From: Micromonospora sp. NBRC 110009
GTDB lineage: Bacteria > Actinomycetota > Actinomycetes > Mycobacteriales > Micromonosporaceae
Assembly (NCBI RefSeq): GCF_030518795.1
Contig: NZ_CP130427.1
Location: 6,200,001 to 6,264,000 of the forward strand
Direction: 5' to 3'
Length of the DNA: 64,000 nucleotides
Shown: positions 1-8,619 of the stretch, piece by piece
Position numbering within the stretch: the stretch's first letter is position 1
Layout of the letters: each line of letters starts with the position of its first letter
Program-made: the position numbers and the translations under genes
The notes under the pieces: model-generated
Told to the model about the DNA's origin: nothing
The model's input: the letters and a program-made list of their open reading frames with translations, nothing else
Database searches by the model: none

Positions 1-1135
1 GCCCCGCGGTGAGGGTGCCGTCGTACACCCCGACCCGCTCCCGCATCCCGACCAGGCCGTGCCCGCCCGGCGGTGCCGGCCGGACCGCCGGACGGCCGCG
101 GCCGTCGTCGACGGCCCGGACCACGACGGCGTCCGGGGACCAGGCCAGGTCCAGCGCGACGGACGCGCCCACCCCGGCGTGCTTGAGGGTGTTGGTCAGC
201 GACTCCTGCACCACCCGGTAGACGGTCAGCTCCAGGCCGGGCGGCAGGGCCGGCGGCTCACCGGTGGTGGCGTAGGTGATCTCCAGGCCGGCGGCGCGGA
301 ACCGGTCCAGCAGGTCGGGCAGCTCGACCACCGCCGGTCGGCGGTGCGCCGGCTCGGCCGCCGCGCCGGGCGCGGCTACCGGCTCCGGCCGGCTCGGCTC
401 CCGCAGTACGCCCACCAGCCGGCGCATCTCCTCCAGCGCCTGCCGCCCGGTGTCCGCGACCACCTTGGCCGCCTCCCGGGCGGTGGCCGGGTCCCGGTCG
501 ATGGTGAACCGCACGCCGTCGGCCTGCACGATCATCACCGCCATGCTGTGCGCGACCACGTCGTGCAGCTCCCGGGCGATCCGGGTGCGCTCCTCGGCCA
601 CCGCGGCCCGGGCCTCGGCCTCCCGCTCCCGTTCCAGCGTGGCGGCCCGCTCCTCGAGGGTCAGCACGTAGAGCCGGCGGGTCCGCACGTTCAGGCCGAC
701 CAGCCAGACCGCCCCGGTGACCGTCCCGAACCAGATGGCGCTGGCCCACCACGCGGCCGGTCCGGGCACCTGGAGCGCGGCGAGCACCACGCCGACCGCG
801 GCCACCGCTCCGGCGATCACCCCGTCCCGGAGCCGGTCGGCGTACTTGATCACGCTGTAGAGGGCGATCAGCACGGCGACGTCGTAGCCGAGCGGACCCC
901 AGTGGGCGAGCACCTGCGTCAGGGCGAGCGCGCCCACCACGACCGCCACCGTCGACGGATGGGTCCGCCGGAACAGCAGGGCCGCCCCCATCGCGACCCC
1001 GACGGCGCTGGCCGGCCAGCCGCCGGGCTGGGCCACGACCCCGGCGACGGCGAAGAGCGCCACCAGCCCGGCGACGGCGACGTCGAAGGCGACGCTCCGC
1101 AACGGGCGGCCGAAGATCACGCGGTCCACGGTCAC
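1..1135 (-). CDS. NarL/DesK-type sensor histidine kinase (C-terminus off window)
   Basis: Membrane sensor kinase of the HisKA_3 class that would phosphorylate a NarL/LuxR response regulator. Reading from a GTG at 1135, the first 150 residues or so are hydrophobic with several membrane segments. A short charged linker of the ERERE kind follows, then the phosphoacceptor motif ELHDVVAHS near nt 570-550. The N box is VQESLTNTLKHA near nt 220-190, and the ATP-lid sequence HGLVGMRERV lies near nt 50. The frame is still open at base 1, so only the last few dozen residues are missing. The partner regulator is not in the window and probably lies just downstream. A second kinase of the same type occurs at 41499-42641. 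The family call is firm; the signal sensed is unknown. Confidence 0.9.
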   Translation of the reverse strand, partial: MTVDRVIFGRPLRSVAFDVAVAGLVALFAVAGVVAQPGGWPASAVGVAMGAALLFRRTHPSTVAVVVGALALTQVLAHWGPLGYDVAVLIALYSVIKYADRLRDGVIAGAVAAVGVVLAALQVPGPAAWWASAIWFGTVTGAVWLVGLNVRTRRLYVLTLEERAATLEREREAEARAAVAEERTRIARELHDVVAHSMAVMIVQADGVRFTIDRDPATAREAAKVVADTGRQALEEMRRLVGVLREPSRPEPVAAPGAAAEPAHRRPAVVELPDLLDRFRAAGLEITYATTGEPPALPPGLELTVYRVVQESLTNTLKHAGVGASVALDLAWSPDAVVVRAVDDGRGRPAVRPAPPGGHGLVGMRERVGVYDGTLTAG

Positions 1136-1166
1136 CCAGCGTACGGGGTGGGCTGCCCGTCGATGC

Positions 1167-1607
1167 CTACCGAGCTTGATCGGCTGGGTCCTGGAGCTTC
1201 GGCGGATGTGGACCGGTGCCGCAGGCGACGATCAGGGCGGCGGTGACCGGAAGCAGGAAGAGCCCGATGGACGCCATCGCCAGCAGGTTGAACCCGGCCA
1301 CCAGCCTGGTCAGCACCCACGCGGACGGCATCGAGCGCAGCCACAGCGCGCACCCGACCAGGGCGGTCGCCAGCAGCGGCACCCCGAGTACGACGGCGGC
1401 ACCCGGGCCGTTCACCTCCACGACCGTGCCCGATCCTGGCGTGACGTCGCCCGACGCCGACACCGTCTCCGAGCGGTAGACCGGAAGCACGAACCCCGCG
1501 ACGACGAGCACGATCCCGTAGGCACCGGCAAGCAGCAACGCGACGGCAGCGATGCGACCCAGGCGGTTGCGAGCCGAGTGCACGAGGCGCGACCTGCTGC
1601 CCTTCAC
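1167..1607 (-). CDS. small membrane protein, unknown function
   Basis: Unrecognised integral membrane protein of about 146 residues. Four hydrophobic stretches are visible: one right after a basic N-terminus, one in the middle ending at LLATALVGCALWL, and two near the C-terminus. An extracytoplasmic loop follows the first segment. I chose the GTG at 1607 because a strong GAGGAGG lies 8 bases upstream; an ATG at 1664 would add 19 polar residues but has no comparable ribosome site. It lies 31 bp upstream of the sensor kinase on the same strand, so the two may be co-transcribed and the protein could be an accessory to that system. No function can be assigned. Confidence 0.7.
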   Translation of the reverse strand: MKGSRSRLVHSARNRLGRIAAVALLLAGAYGIVLVVAGFVLPVYRSETVSASGDVTPGSGTVVEVNGPGAAVVLGVPLLATALVGCALWLRSMPSAWVLTRLVAGFNLLAMASIGLFLLPVTAALIVACGTGPHPPKLQDPADQAR

Positions 1608-1682
1608 GACCCCATCCTCCTCTCCCGCTGCCTCGTCGTCAGCACCCGAACGGGACGAGGCCAACGTAGGCGGCGGGAAGCG

Positions 1683-2351
1683 TCAGGAGTGCCACCGGTC
1701 GGGTCGCAACACCACCTCGACCAGCTCCGGGAAGGCGTGGATGAAGGCGCTGACGTGGCGGACGTCGAAGTCCGCCCGCTTTCGCACCCCGCTCTGCAGA
1801 CAGGCGATGAAGTGTAGGCCGGCACCGGCGGCGGCCTGCGCGTCTCCCGGGGAGTCGCCGACGTACACGCACTGCTGCGGAGCCAGCCCGGTGGCCGTCA
1901 GCAGCTCGTCGAACACCCGGGGGTCCGGCTTGCCGAATCGCGTGTTGTCCGCGTGGTAGACAGCGCTCACCCGCTGCGCCAGGACGTGATCCGGCGCGAG
2001 CAGGTGTTCGACCTCGGCTGCCGTACGCGAGGTCAGGAGCATCACCGTCCGGCCAGCCAGCACGAGTTGGTCCAGCGCATGGAGGTTCTCGGGGGCCATC
2101 GTGTCGAGCCGGCCGTCGATGACATAGCGCCGCAGCACCTGCTGATAGGCCGTGGCGAACTGACCGACATCCAGCCCGAGGGACCGCTTGGGCATCGCAC
2201 CGAGCAGGGGCTCACCCCAGGTTTCCAGGTGCACGGCGCGGGACATCGGTTCGCGGCCGAGGCCCGCCAGCACCTCGTTCTCCAGATCGAAGCACGCCGC
2301 CTCGGTGAGGCAGAGCGTGTCATCGACATCGACAATCACGGCCTGGATCAC
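1683..2351 (-). CDS. HAD-superfamily phosphatase
   Basis: Cytosolic HAD-like hydrolase of 222 residues, typical of small-molecule phosphatases with an alpha-helical cap. All four family motifs are present. Motif I is DVDDT (nucleophile D8, acid D10). Motif II is LLTSR (T107/S108). Motif III is GKPDP (K141). Motif IV is GDSPGD (D166 and D170, Mg binding). The cap lies between motifs I and II, as in phosphoglycolate-phosphatase-like subfamily I enzymes. The substrate cannot be read from sequence. It runs toward the small membrane protein and kinase, 75 bp upstream of them. The intergenic DNA on its 5' side is unremarkable. Confidence 0.88.
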   Translation of the reverse strand: MIQAVIVDVDDTLCLTEAACFDLENEVLAGLGREPMSRAVHLETWGEPLLGAMPKRSLGLDVGQFATAYQQVLRRYVIDGRLDTMAPENLHALDQLVLAGRTVMLLTSRTAAEVEHLLAPDHVLAQRVSAVYHADNTRFGKPDPRVFDELLTATGLAPQQCVYVGDSPGDAQAAAGAGLHFIACLQSGVRKRADFDVRHVSAFIHAFPELVEVVLRPDRWHS

Positions 2352-2495
2352 AGCCGCGAGCCTAACCCGAGGATGGTGCCGAGCCAGACAGCACCAAGCC
2401 GATGATCCAGACGTTCCCGCCCCCTCCCGGGGGCCTCACCGCGGAAAGCATCCCAAGCGGCGCCAGATCCGGTTGGCGGGGATACCCGCCGGGTC

Positions 2496-2535
2496 GGGGC
2501 TCCAGGCCGGGCTGATCCTCCCGGCCTGGAGCCCC
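2496..2535 (-). terminator. rho-independent-type hairpin after the PfpI gene
   Basis: Perfect 16-bp inverted repeat (GGGGCTCCAGGCCGGG and its complement) with an 8-base loop, ending 7 bp beyond the stop codon of the DJ-1/PfpI gene. There is no clear U tract, as is common in high-GC actinobacteria. Confidence 0.75.
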
Positions 2536-2541
2536 ACCGGG

Positions 2542-3123
2542 TCAGGCTGTCGCCATCTGGCGGACGTGCTTGCCCTCGGCGAACTCCTCGACCATCTTGG
2601 CGCAGAAGGCCGGAAGGTCACTGGGGCTGCGGCTGGTGACCAGGCCGTTGTCGACCTGCACCTGTTGGTCCACCCAGTTCCCGCCCGCGTTGCGGATGTC
2701 GGTCCGCAGGCTGGGGAACGAGGTGACGGTCCGGCCGTTGACGATCCCGGTCTCGACCAACGACCAGGGGCCGTGGCAGATCGCCGCCACCGGCTTCTGT
2801 TGCTGGAAGAACGCCCGGACGAAGTCCATCGCCTGCGGGTTCATTCGGAGCCGGTCGGGGTTGACCGTCCCGCCCGGCAGCAACAGGGCGTCGTAGTCGG
2901 CCGCATTGGCCTCGTTCACGGTCCGGTCCACCCGATAATGGTTGGCCGGATTGATGTCCTGGTTCATCGACTGGATCTCGCCGGATTTCAACGAGATCAG
3001 GTGGACCTCGGCCCCCGCCTGCTCCGCGGCGGCCCGGGACTGGGTGTACTCCACGTCCTCCACCCCGTCGGCGGCGAGGCAAGCGACTCGCTTGCCGGTC
3101 AGTGGCTGCTGGCTCTGCGCCAT
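2542..3123 (-). CDS. DJ-1/PfpI family stress protein (YhbO-like)
   Basis: Cytosolic class-I glutamine-amidotransferase-like protein of 193 residues. Relatives include PfpI protease, YhbO and general stress protein 18, linked to protein repair or deglycation and stress survival. The nucleophile elbow AICHGPW places the active Cys at 116 followed by His117. The supporting acidic residue is in DGVEDVEY (Glu22). The start is fixed by GGGAGG 7 bases upstream of ATG 3123. It is divergent from the aldo/keto reductase at 3364, so the two may share a 240-bp promoter region and a redox or carbonyl stress role. Which activity it has (protease, deglycase or chaperone) is not determined by sequence. Confidence 0.88.
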   Translation of the reverse strand: MAQSQQPLTGKRVACLAADGVEDVEYTQSRAAAEQAGAEVHLISLKSGEIQSMNQDINPANHYRVDRTVNEANAADYDALLLPGGTVNPDRLRMNPQAMDFVRAFFQQQKPVAAICHGPWSLVETGIVNGRTVTSFPSLRTDIRNAGGNWVDQQVQVDNGLVTSRSPSDLPAFCAKMVEEFAEGKHVRQMATA

Positions 3124-3363
3124 TTCTGCGGCCTCCCTTCGCAGCGCCGCCCCGTCGGCGGCGCATCGCTCGCTCGGGGTCGCCTTCCCGGTGCGGGCAC
3201 CAGCAAACGGGCCAGCGAACGCCGCTCGAGGGCGGATAATCCGGCCACGTGCCCACTGCACGGCGAGGGCCTGCGCGGAGAAAGGTCGCGCTACGAGGGT
3301 GTGCTGCCTGTCGTAGCGGGTAACGCAGGCAACCCACTGGTACCCAGGCTCTCGGAGGTCGAC

Positions 3364-4206
3364 ATGACCCTCGCTGCCGGCGCGATCGAGCTGCCGTCCG
3401 GCCAGACGATGCCCGTGCTCGGCCAGGGAACCTGGTACCTGGGCGAGCGCCCCGCGAGGCGGCGGGACGAGATGGCCGCCCTGCGCACCGGGCTCGACCT
3501 GGGCATGACCATGATCGACACTGCGGAGATGTACGGTGACGGCGCTTCCGAGGAACTCGTCGGCGAGGCGATCATCGGACGACGCGCCGACGTCTTTCTG
3601 GTCGACAAGGTGCTGCCGTCCAACGCCAGCCGACGGGGAACCGTGCAGGCCTGCCGCCGCAGCCTGCAACGACTCGGCGTCGACCACATCGACCTCTACC
3701 TGCTGCACTGGCGCGGCACGCATCCGCTCGGGGAGACGATCGAGGCGTTCGCCGAACTCGTCGACGCCGGTGACATCGGGCAGTGGGGCGTAAGCAACTT
3801 CGATCTTTCCGACATGACGGAGCTACTCGAGGCGGGCGGGAACTCCTGCGCGACCAATCAGATCCTGTACAACCTCACCCGCCGCGGTCCCGAGTACGAC
3901 CTGCTGCCGTGGCTACGCGAGCACCGAATCCCGGTGATGGCGTACTCGCCGATCGAGCAGGGCCGACTGCTCGGCCACCCCGAGGTCGCGGAGGTCGCCG
4001 CCCGGCACGGGGCCACGCCCGCTCAGGTCGCGCTTGCCTGGCTGCTGCGGCAGGAGATGGTTGCGGCCATCCCCCGATCGTCCAATCCCGAACACACCCG
4101 GGAGAACGCGGAAGCGCGCGACCTGCATTTGACCGAGGAGGACGTGGCGGCACTCGACACGGCGTTCCCGCCGCCCGCCGGCCCGCAACCGCTGGAGATG
4201 TTGTAG
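3364..4206 (+). CDS. aldo/keto reductase
   Basis: NADPH-dependent carbonyl reductase of 280 residues with the TIM-barrel AKR fold, acting in the cytosol on aldehydes or ketones. The catalytic tetrad is visible: Asp52 (IDTAEMYG), Tyr57, Lys82 (VDKVLPS) and His115 (LLHWRG). The cofactor-binding end carries IPRSSNPEHTRENAEA, the typical binding segment for the 2'-phosphate of NADPH. The start ATG 3364 has GGAGG 5 bases upstream. The family resembles YeaE/DkgA-type enzymes. It is divergent from the PfpI-like gene. The natural substrate is unknown. Confidence 0.9.
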   Translation: MTLAAGAIELPSGQTMPVLGQGTWYLGERPARRRDEMAALRTGLDLGMTMIDTAEMYGDGASEELVGEAIIGRRADVFLVDKVLPSNASRRGTVQACRRSLQRLGVDHIDLYLLHWRGTHPLGETIEAFAELVDAGDIGQWGVSNFDLSDMTELLEAGGNSCATNQILYNLTRRGPEYDLLPWLREHRIPVMAYSPIEQGRLLGHPEVAEVAARHGATPAQVALAWLLRQEMVAAIPRSSNPEHTRENAEARDLHLTEEDVAALDTAFPPPAGPQPLEML

Positions 4207-4403
4207 CGTCCCGCGGCACTGGTGAGCGCGGCGATGCAGGCGAGGAGAAACCCGAGTGCCCTGACCCATCTCGACGTGGTCGGCGCCGACCCGCTTCCGT
4301 ACCGGGCATGAAGACATGGGTCGCGGGTCGCCACCCTGGCGCCGCCCTTCGACGGGCAGGACAGCCGCAGGTAGCCTCCCTCGCCGCCGATTCCAAACGG
4401 ACC

Positions 4404-4425
4404 GTAGCGGCGCCTCCGCCGCTAC
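4404..4425. terminator. short perfect hairpin between converging genes
   Basis: GTAGCGGCG and CGCCGCTAC form a 9-bp perfect stem with a 4-base loop. It lies between the end of the aldo/keto reductase and the end of the oppositely oriented DUF2267 gene and may serve both. Confidence 0.5.
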
Positions 4426-4459
4426 CGCCCGAGCTTTCTGGCCGGTCCGCCCGCCCGAG

Positions 4460-4859
4460 CTAGGTGCCGACCCGGCGGGGCTCGAGCCGTCCCGTCCCCG
4501 GCCCGGTCAACTGCCGGAACTCCTTCGGCAACTGGTCGACAAGGTCCCCGTACTCCTTCGCGCTGGCCGACTCACGAAGGGTATCCAGCACGGCCCGTGC
4601 TCCGTCGGTGGCCACCTGGCGGTCCACCCCGACCCGTGACTGCACCCGTACGAAGAATTCGGCGAGCCCGAACCGTTCCGGATCTTCGGTGGGCCCATCC
4701 ACCAGGCCTCGTAGCTCCTCGGGAGCGGGGAGGCGACGTCCCTCGCCTGGCCGCCAGTGATCCCAACGTCTCGAGCATGGCGCGGGTGATCGCTTCCGCC
4801 TGCCCCGGCGGAACCTTCGGTCGCGCTGCCACGGACTGCACGAACTCGGTGTAGCCCAC
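4460..4859 (-). pseudogene. DUF2267 protein, frameshifted
   Basis: Remnant or misassembled copy of a DUF2267 protein, a small helical actinobacterial stress-associated family made of two similar halves. The first half reads MGYTEFVQSVAARPKV through AITRAMLETLGSL from ATG 4859. The second half, from EELRGLVDGPTED to the C-terminus, lies in a different frame, and the conserved linker ARDVASPLPE appears in the third frame. Restoring the family sequence needs two single-base insertions, one near 4749-4753 and one near 4721-4723; at minimum one shift is needed. Either this is a young pseudogene or the assembly has indel errors. It is followed on the same strand by no further gene and preceded by the TMEM175 gene. 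Confidence 0.75.
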
Positions 4860-4932
4860 CTCGGATCCCCTCTCGAACCGGATTGCGGCGGGTGTCCACG
4901 CCCAGCAGGGTGAAACGGCGGTTCGCCCGCCC

Positions 4933-5616
4933 TCAGCCGCGGGGTGGCGGAGAGCGGTGGGTGATCCGGCGGGTGACCCGAAACTGGTACAGGCCGGCGC
5001 TGGTGACCGCGTAGAAGACGGGCAGGAGGACGAAGATGGCGAGGCCGACCAGCGGCGTCACCAGGTAGCCGAGCACCCCCGCGAGGACGTACAGGACGAC
5101 CCCGGCGAGGGCCCGGATCCGCTCGACGTGGAAGAACTCGTCCTTGACCTGTTCCTTCAGCAGGTCGGGGTGCCGGGCCAGGTAGTGGTAGAACGCCAGC
5201 CAAGTCGCGCACAGCACGGCACCGATCAGCGCGTAGAAGGCGATGGCCACCCGCTGGTCCGCGTTGTCGTGCTCCTGCAGGGCGTGCGACACGACGATGG
5301 TCGGAAACGGCAGCAGCGCCGTGGTGAACAGCACGAACAGGTTCATCCAGTGCAGGCCGCGATCGACCTGCTGGATGCGATTGAACGCCGCCTTGTGGTT
5401 GAGCCAGACGACGGCCACGTACGAGTAGGACGCGAGATACGCGACGTACGACGGCCACTGGCTGAGCAGTCCCGACAGGAGGCGACCGGGCGGGACGTTC
5501 GGCACCCGGAGGTCCAGGACCAGCAGCGTGATGATGATGGCGAAGATGGCGTCGCTGAACGCCACGGCACGGCTGGTGTCCGACCGGGTGCCCAGGTCCG
5601 TTTCTGGCCCGCTCAC
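4933..5616 (-). CDS. TMEM175-family (DUF1211) potassium channel
   Basis: Six-transmembrane protein of 227 residues related to bacterial TMEM175 K+ channels. The diagnostic pore-helix motif FSDAIFAI sits at residues 20-27. The remaining hydrophobic segments are spaced evenly, ending in a basic tail. Length matches the bacterial single-repeat form, which assembles as a tetramer in the plasma membrane. It is probably read in the same direction as, and ahead of, the broken DUF2267 gene. A truncated relative of its last two helices lies at 12824-13019. Confidence 0.88.
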   Translation of the reverse strand: MSGPETDLGTRSDTSRAVAFSDAIFAIIITLLVLDLRVPNVPPGRLLSGLLSQWPSYVAYLASYSYVAVVWLNHKAAFNRIQQVDRGLHWMNLFVLFTTALLPFPTIVVSHALQEHDNADQRVAIAFYALIGAVLCATWLAFYHYLARHPDLLKEQVKDEFFHVERIRALAGVVLYVLAGVLGYLVTPLVGLAIFVLLPVFYAVTSAGLYQFRVTRRITHRSPPPRG

Positions 5617-5689
5617 CGAGCGGGCCTACCCAGGGGCGTCCGCGGTAAACAGCCGGACACCGCCGCCCCAAGATGCGAATCAATAGTGC

Positions 5690-6141
5690 ATGAGCATGAA
5701 GGAGGTGCCGGACGCCCGGATAGAGCGACCGACCGACGCTCTCGTCCGGATCACCACGACCAACATCTGCGGCTCTGACCTGCCCATGCACGACGGACGT
5801 ACGGACATGCAGCCGGGCCGGGTGCTCGGGCACGTGAACCTCGGCGAGGTGATCGAGGTCGGCGCCGGCGTCGATCTCGTGAAGGTCGGGGACATCCTGT
5901 GCCTGCCCTTCAACGTCTCGTGTGGCTTCTGCGCGGGGGGCAGACCATGGGCACCGGCCAATGCAACGTCAAGAACTACAACCGCCAGCTGATGAACCTC
6001 ATCGCGGGAGGCAAGGCGAAACCCTCGTTCATCGTGTCCCACGAGCTGACGCTGGACGAGGCGCCGCAGGGATACGAGAACTTCGACCGCCGGGTGCAGG
6101 GCTGGACGAAGGTGCTGCTGCACCCCGACGGTCGCCGCTGA
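5690..6141 (+). pseudogene. formaldehyde-dehydrogenase-like zinc ADH, internally deleted
   Basis: Remnant of a glutathione-independent formaldehyde dehydrogenase type zinc ADH (FdhA family, normally near 390 residues). The 5' part encodes VPDARIERPTDALVRI, the catalytic zinc motif NICGSD and a GHV box, and continues to LPFNVSCGFC, where the structural zinc cluster should begin. At about 5935-5950 it jumps, out of frame, to the family C-terminus (MGTGQCNVKNYNRQL through GWTKVLLHP). Roughly 250 codons, including the whole NAD-binding Rossmann domain, are gone, and the first dozen or so residues also appear missing. It cannot encode an active enzyme. An intact paralogue lies 1.1 kb downstream. 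Confidence 0.85.
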
Positions 6142-6226
6142 CTCGATGCGTGAATCCCGCGGTTACGGGAAGCCTGCGCCGGGCTGACACCGAAGACGTC
6201 GTCGGTCGGACTGAGATGGGGATGAG

Positions 6227-7207
6227 ATGGGTCGGAAGAGCACGATGGGTGTCCGGTCGGTGACCGACGCCCTGGGCATCGAGCGGGAAACTCCTGACCG
6301 CCGATCACAAGGCACAGCCCGGATGCTGGGTTGGTTCAGTCTCGGCCTCGGCGCGGCCGCCTTCGCCGCGACGCCGAGGCTCAGCCGCCTGTGCGGCGTC
6401 GACGACTCCCGCACGGCGCGGACCGTGCTGCGGGCCGCCGGGGTACGGGAGCTGGGCCACGCCGCCGCACTGCTGATTCCCCGCCGGGCCGGGTGGGGGA
6501 CGTGGACGCGGGTCGCCGGGGACATCATGGACCTGGCGGCCTGCGGTCGGGCCATGAGCCGCCGCAGGGGGGAACGACGACGACGCCTGATGTACACCAC
6601 CGGTGCGGTCGCCGGGATCACCGTCGTCGACCTCTACACGGCGCTACGGACGACGCGAGGCCGCCCGATGACAGGGCGCAACCGGGTACGTGGCGCGGTG
6701 ACGATCAACCGAAGCATGGAGGAGGCGTACCGGTTCTGGCACGACTTCGAGAACCTGCCTCGCTTCATGTACCACCTCCAGTCGGTGCGGATGACCGGGG
6801 TCCGGCAATCGCACTGGACGGCGAAGGCCCCGGCCGGGCGGAGCGTGGAGTGGGACGCGGAGATCATCGAGGACCGGCCCAACCAGTTGATCAGGTGGCG
6901 CTCGGCCGAGGGCGCGACCGTGCCGAACTCCGGATGCGTGCGGTTCATGCGCGCGGCCGGCGGCCACGGCACGGAGGTGCGGGTCGAGCTCGAGTACTCG
7001 GTGCCGGGGGGCAAGCTCGGGGCCATGGTCGCCAAGGTCTTCGGCGAGAACCCCCAGCAGCAGGTCTGCGACGACCTGCGGCGATTCAAGCAGGTGATCG
7101 AAACGGGCGAGATCGTGCGCTCGGACGGGAGCCCGCAGGGGACCAGCATGCAGCAGCAGGCGAAGCAGCGGCCGGCGCGGCCGCTGGCGACGCCGCGGGT
7201 CGGCTGA
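6227..7207 (+). CDS. membrane-anchored SRPBCC (cyclase/dehydrase-like) protein
   Basis: Protein of 326 residues with two parts. Residues 1-145 hold hydrophobic stretches (about 33-50 and 122-140) and an Arg-rich cytosolic loop, RRRGERRRRL. Residues 155 to about 300 form a START/SRPBCC domain of the polyketide cyclase/dehydrase type, beginning VTINRSMEEAYRFWHDFENL. Such domains bind hydrophobic ligands; in this arrangement they are common beside dehydrogenases in actinobacteria, with no established role. An ATG at 6245 is an alternative start. It ends 11 bp before the zinc ADH gene, so the two form an operon. The pairing suggests handling of a lipophilic aldehyde or alcohol, which is inference. 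Confidence 0.82.
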   Translation: MGRKSTMGVRSVTDALGIERETPDRRSQGTARMLGWFSLGLGAAAFAATPRLSRLCGVDDSRTARTVLRAAGVRELGHAAALLIPRRAGWGTWTRVAGDIMDLAACGRAMSRRRGERRRRLMYTTGAVAGITVVDLYTALRTTRGRPMTGRNRVRGAVTINRSMEEAYRFWHDFENLPRFMYHLQSVRMTGVRQSHWTAKAPAGRSVEWDAEIIEDRPNQLIRWRSAEGATVPNSGCVRFMRAAGGHGTEVRVELEYSVPGGKLGAMVAKVFGENPQQQVCDDLRRFKQVIETGEIVRSDGSPQGTSMQQQAKQRPARPLATPRVG

Positions 7208-7218
7208 GGAGGAGATCG

Positions 7219-8394
7219 ATGAGAGCCAACTGCTGGGTCCACCCGAACAAGGTGGCCGTCGAAGACGTCTCCGACCCGCAGATCCTCAACCCTCGAGACG
7301 CCGTCGTGCGGGTGAGCTCGGCGGCGATCTGCGGCTCCGACCTGCACCTGCTCGATGCCTTCATCCCGGCAATGAAGAAGGGCGACATCCTCGGGCACGA
7401 ATTCATGGGCGAGATCGTGGAGCTCGGCCCCGGCGTACGGGACGGGCTGAGCATCGGCGACCGTGTGGTGGTCGGGTTCCCGATCGCCTGCGGCAACTGC
7501 ACGTCCTGTCAACGGGGCCTGTACTCCATCTGCGAGAACTCCAACCCGAATGCCGCGATAGCCGAGGTGGCAATGGGCCACTCCCCGGCCGGCATCTACG
7601 GCTACTCCCATCTGATGGGTGGATACGCGGGGGGCCAGGCACAGTACGTGCGGGTGCCCTTCGCCGATGTCGGTGCCCTGAAGATCGAGGACGACCTGCC
7701 GGACGAGAAGGTGCTGTTCCTGTCCGACGTGCTGCCGACCGGGTACATGGCCGCCGAGATGTGCGACATCAAACCCGGGGACATCGTCGCCATCTGGGGT
7801 GCCGGGCCGGTCGGCCAGTTCGCCGCCGTCAGCGCGTACCTGCTCGGGGCGGAACGGGTCATCGTCATCGACCGGTTCCCGTACCGGCTGCAGATGGCGC
7901 GGACGAAGGCGGGCGCGGAGACGATCAACTACGAGGAGACCGACGTCATGGACGCGCTGCGGGACATGACGGCCGGCCGCGGGCCGGACGCCTGCATCGA
8001 CGCGGTCGGCATGGAGGGACATCACCCGTCCGCGGCGCTGCATGCCTACGACCGGGCCAAGCAGGCGATGAAGGTGGAGACGGACCGCCCACACGCGCTC
8101 CGGGAGGCGGTGCTGAGCTGCCGCAACGGCGGGACCATCTCGGCCATCGGCGCGTACGGCGGGTTCATCGACAAGTTCCCGATGGGGTCGTTCATGAACC
8201 GCTCCCTGACCATGCGGTCGGGACAGGCGCACGTACAGCGCTACATGCGGCCGCTGCTGGAACGCATCCGCAAGGGCGAGATCGACCCGAGCTTCATCAT
8301 CACCCACACGATGCAACTGGAAGACGCCCCTCGCGGCTACGACATCTTCAAGAACAAGCAGGAGGACTGCGTCAAGGTGGTGCTCAAGCCGTAG
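7219..8394 (+). CDS. zinc-dependent alcohol dehydrogenase (FdhA/Tdh-like)
   Basis: Medium-chain dehydrogenase of 391 residues. The catalytic zinc site is formed by C38 (ICGSDLH) and H60-E61 (GHEFMGE). The structural zinc cluster is C91, C94, C97 and C105. The NAD(P)-binding motif GAGPVGQ is at 194-200. The long insertion after the Cys cluster (ENSNPNAAIAEVAMGHS) is typical of the formaldehyde dehydrogenase-like subgroup rather than classical ADH. GAGGAG lies 5 bases before ATG 7219, and the gene follows the SRPBCC gene directly. It is the likely intact relative of the deleted copy at 5690-6141. The substrate is unproven. Confidence 0.9.
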   Translation: MRANCWVHPNKVAVEDVSDPQILNPRDAVVRVSSAAICGSDLHLLDAFIPAMKKGDILGHEFMGEIVELGPGVRDGLSIGDRVVVGFPIACGNCTSCQRGLYSICENSNPNAAIAEVAMGHSPAGIYGYSHLMGGYAGGQAQYVRVPFADVGALKIEDDLPDEKVLFLSDVLPTGYMAAEMCDIKPGDIVAIWGAGPVGQFAAVSAYLLGAERVIVIDRFPYRLQMARTKAGAETINYEETDVMDALRDMTAGRGPDACIDAVGMEGHHPSAALHAYDRAKQAMKVETDRPHALREAVLSCRNGGTISAIGAYGGFIDKFPMGSFMNRSLTMRSGQAHVQRYMRPLLERIRKGEIDPSFIITHTMQLEDAPRGYDIFKNKQEDCVKVVLKP

Positions 8395-8406
8395 CGGTTC
8401 GCCTCG

Positions 8407-8441
8407 TCGTCGCCTCCGGATCACTCTGCCGGGGGCGACGA
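8407..8441 (+). terminator. hairpin after the zinc ADH gene
   Basis: A 13-bp stem with one G-U pair (TCGTCGCCTCCGG against CCGGGGGCGACGA) and a 9-base loop, starting 13 bp after the stop codon. Confidence 0.65.
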
Positions 8442-8493
8442 CCAACTGCGCGGAAGAGTGGGTTCGGCCCAGACGGGGCGCCCGTGTTTGGTA

Positions 8494-8619
8494 TCGGTGC
8501 AGATCGGCGCCCCCGACGTGGCCTTTCCCCGGCTGAACGGCATCGCCTACTGGCTGTACCTGTTCGGCGGTCTGATCGTGCTGGGTTCGTTCGCGACGCC
8601 CGAAGACGCAGCGGACTGG
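8494..8619 (+). pseudogene. fragment of cytochrome c oxidase subunit I (ctaD-like)
   Basis: About 42 codons read VQIGAPDVAFPRLNGIAY, WLYLFGGLIVLGSFATP, then AADW. This closely matches the conserved stretch of aa3-type oxidase subunit I in which the QIGAPD-AFPRLN motif precedes a transmembrane helix. Family members exceed 500 residues; nothing upstream or downstream in any frame continues the protein here. It is therefore a scrap left by recombination or deletion, not a gene. The rest of 8442-8835 shows nothing I can identify. Confidence 0.75.

Noticed and set aside
59..1246. A 395-codon plus-strand frame across the first sensor kinase
   Set aside because: It is antisense to the kinase motifs (ELHDVVAHS and ATP-lid) and shows only Arg/Gly/Pro-rich low complexity.
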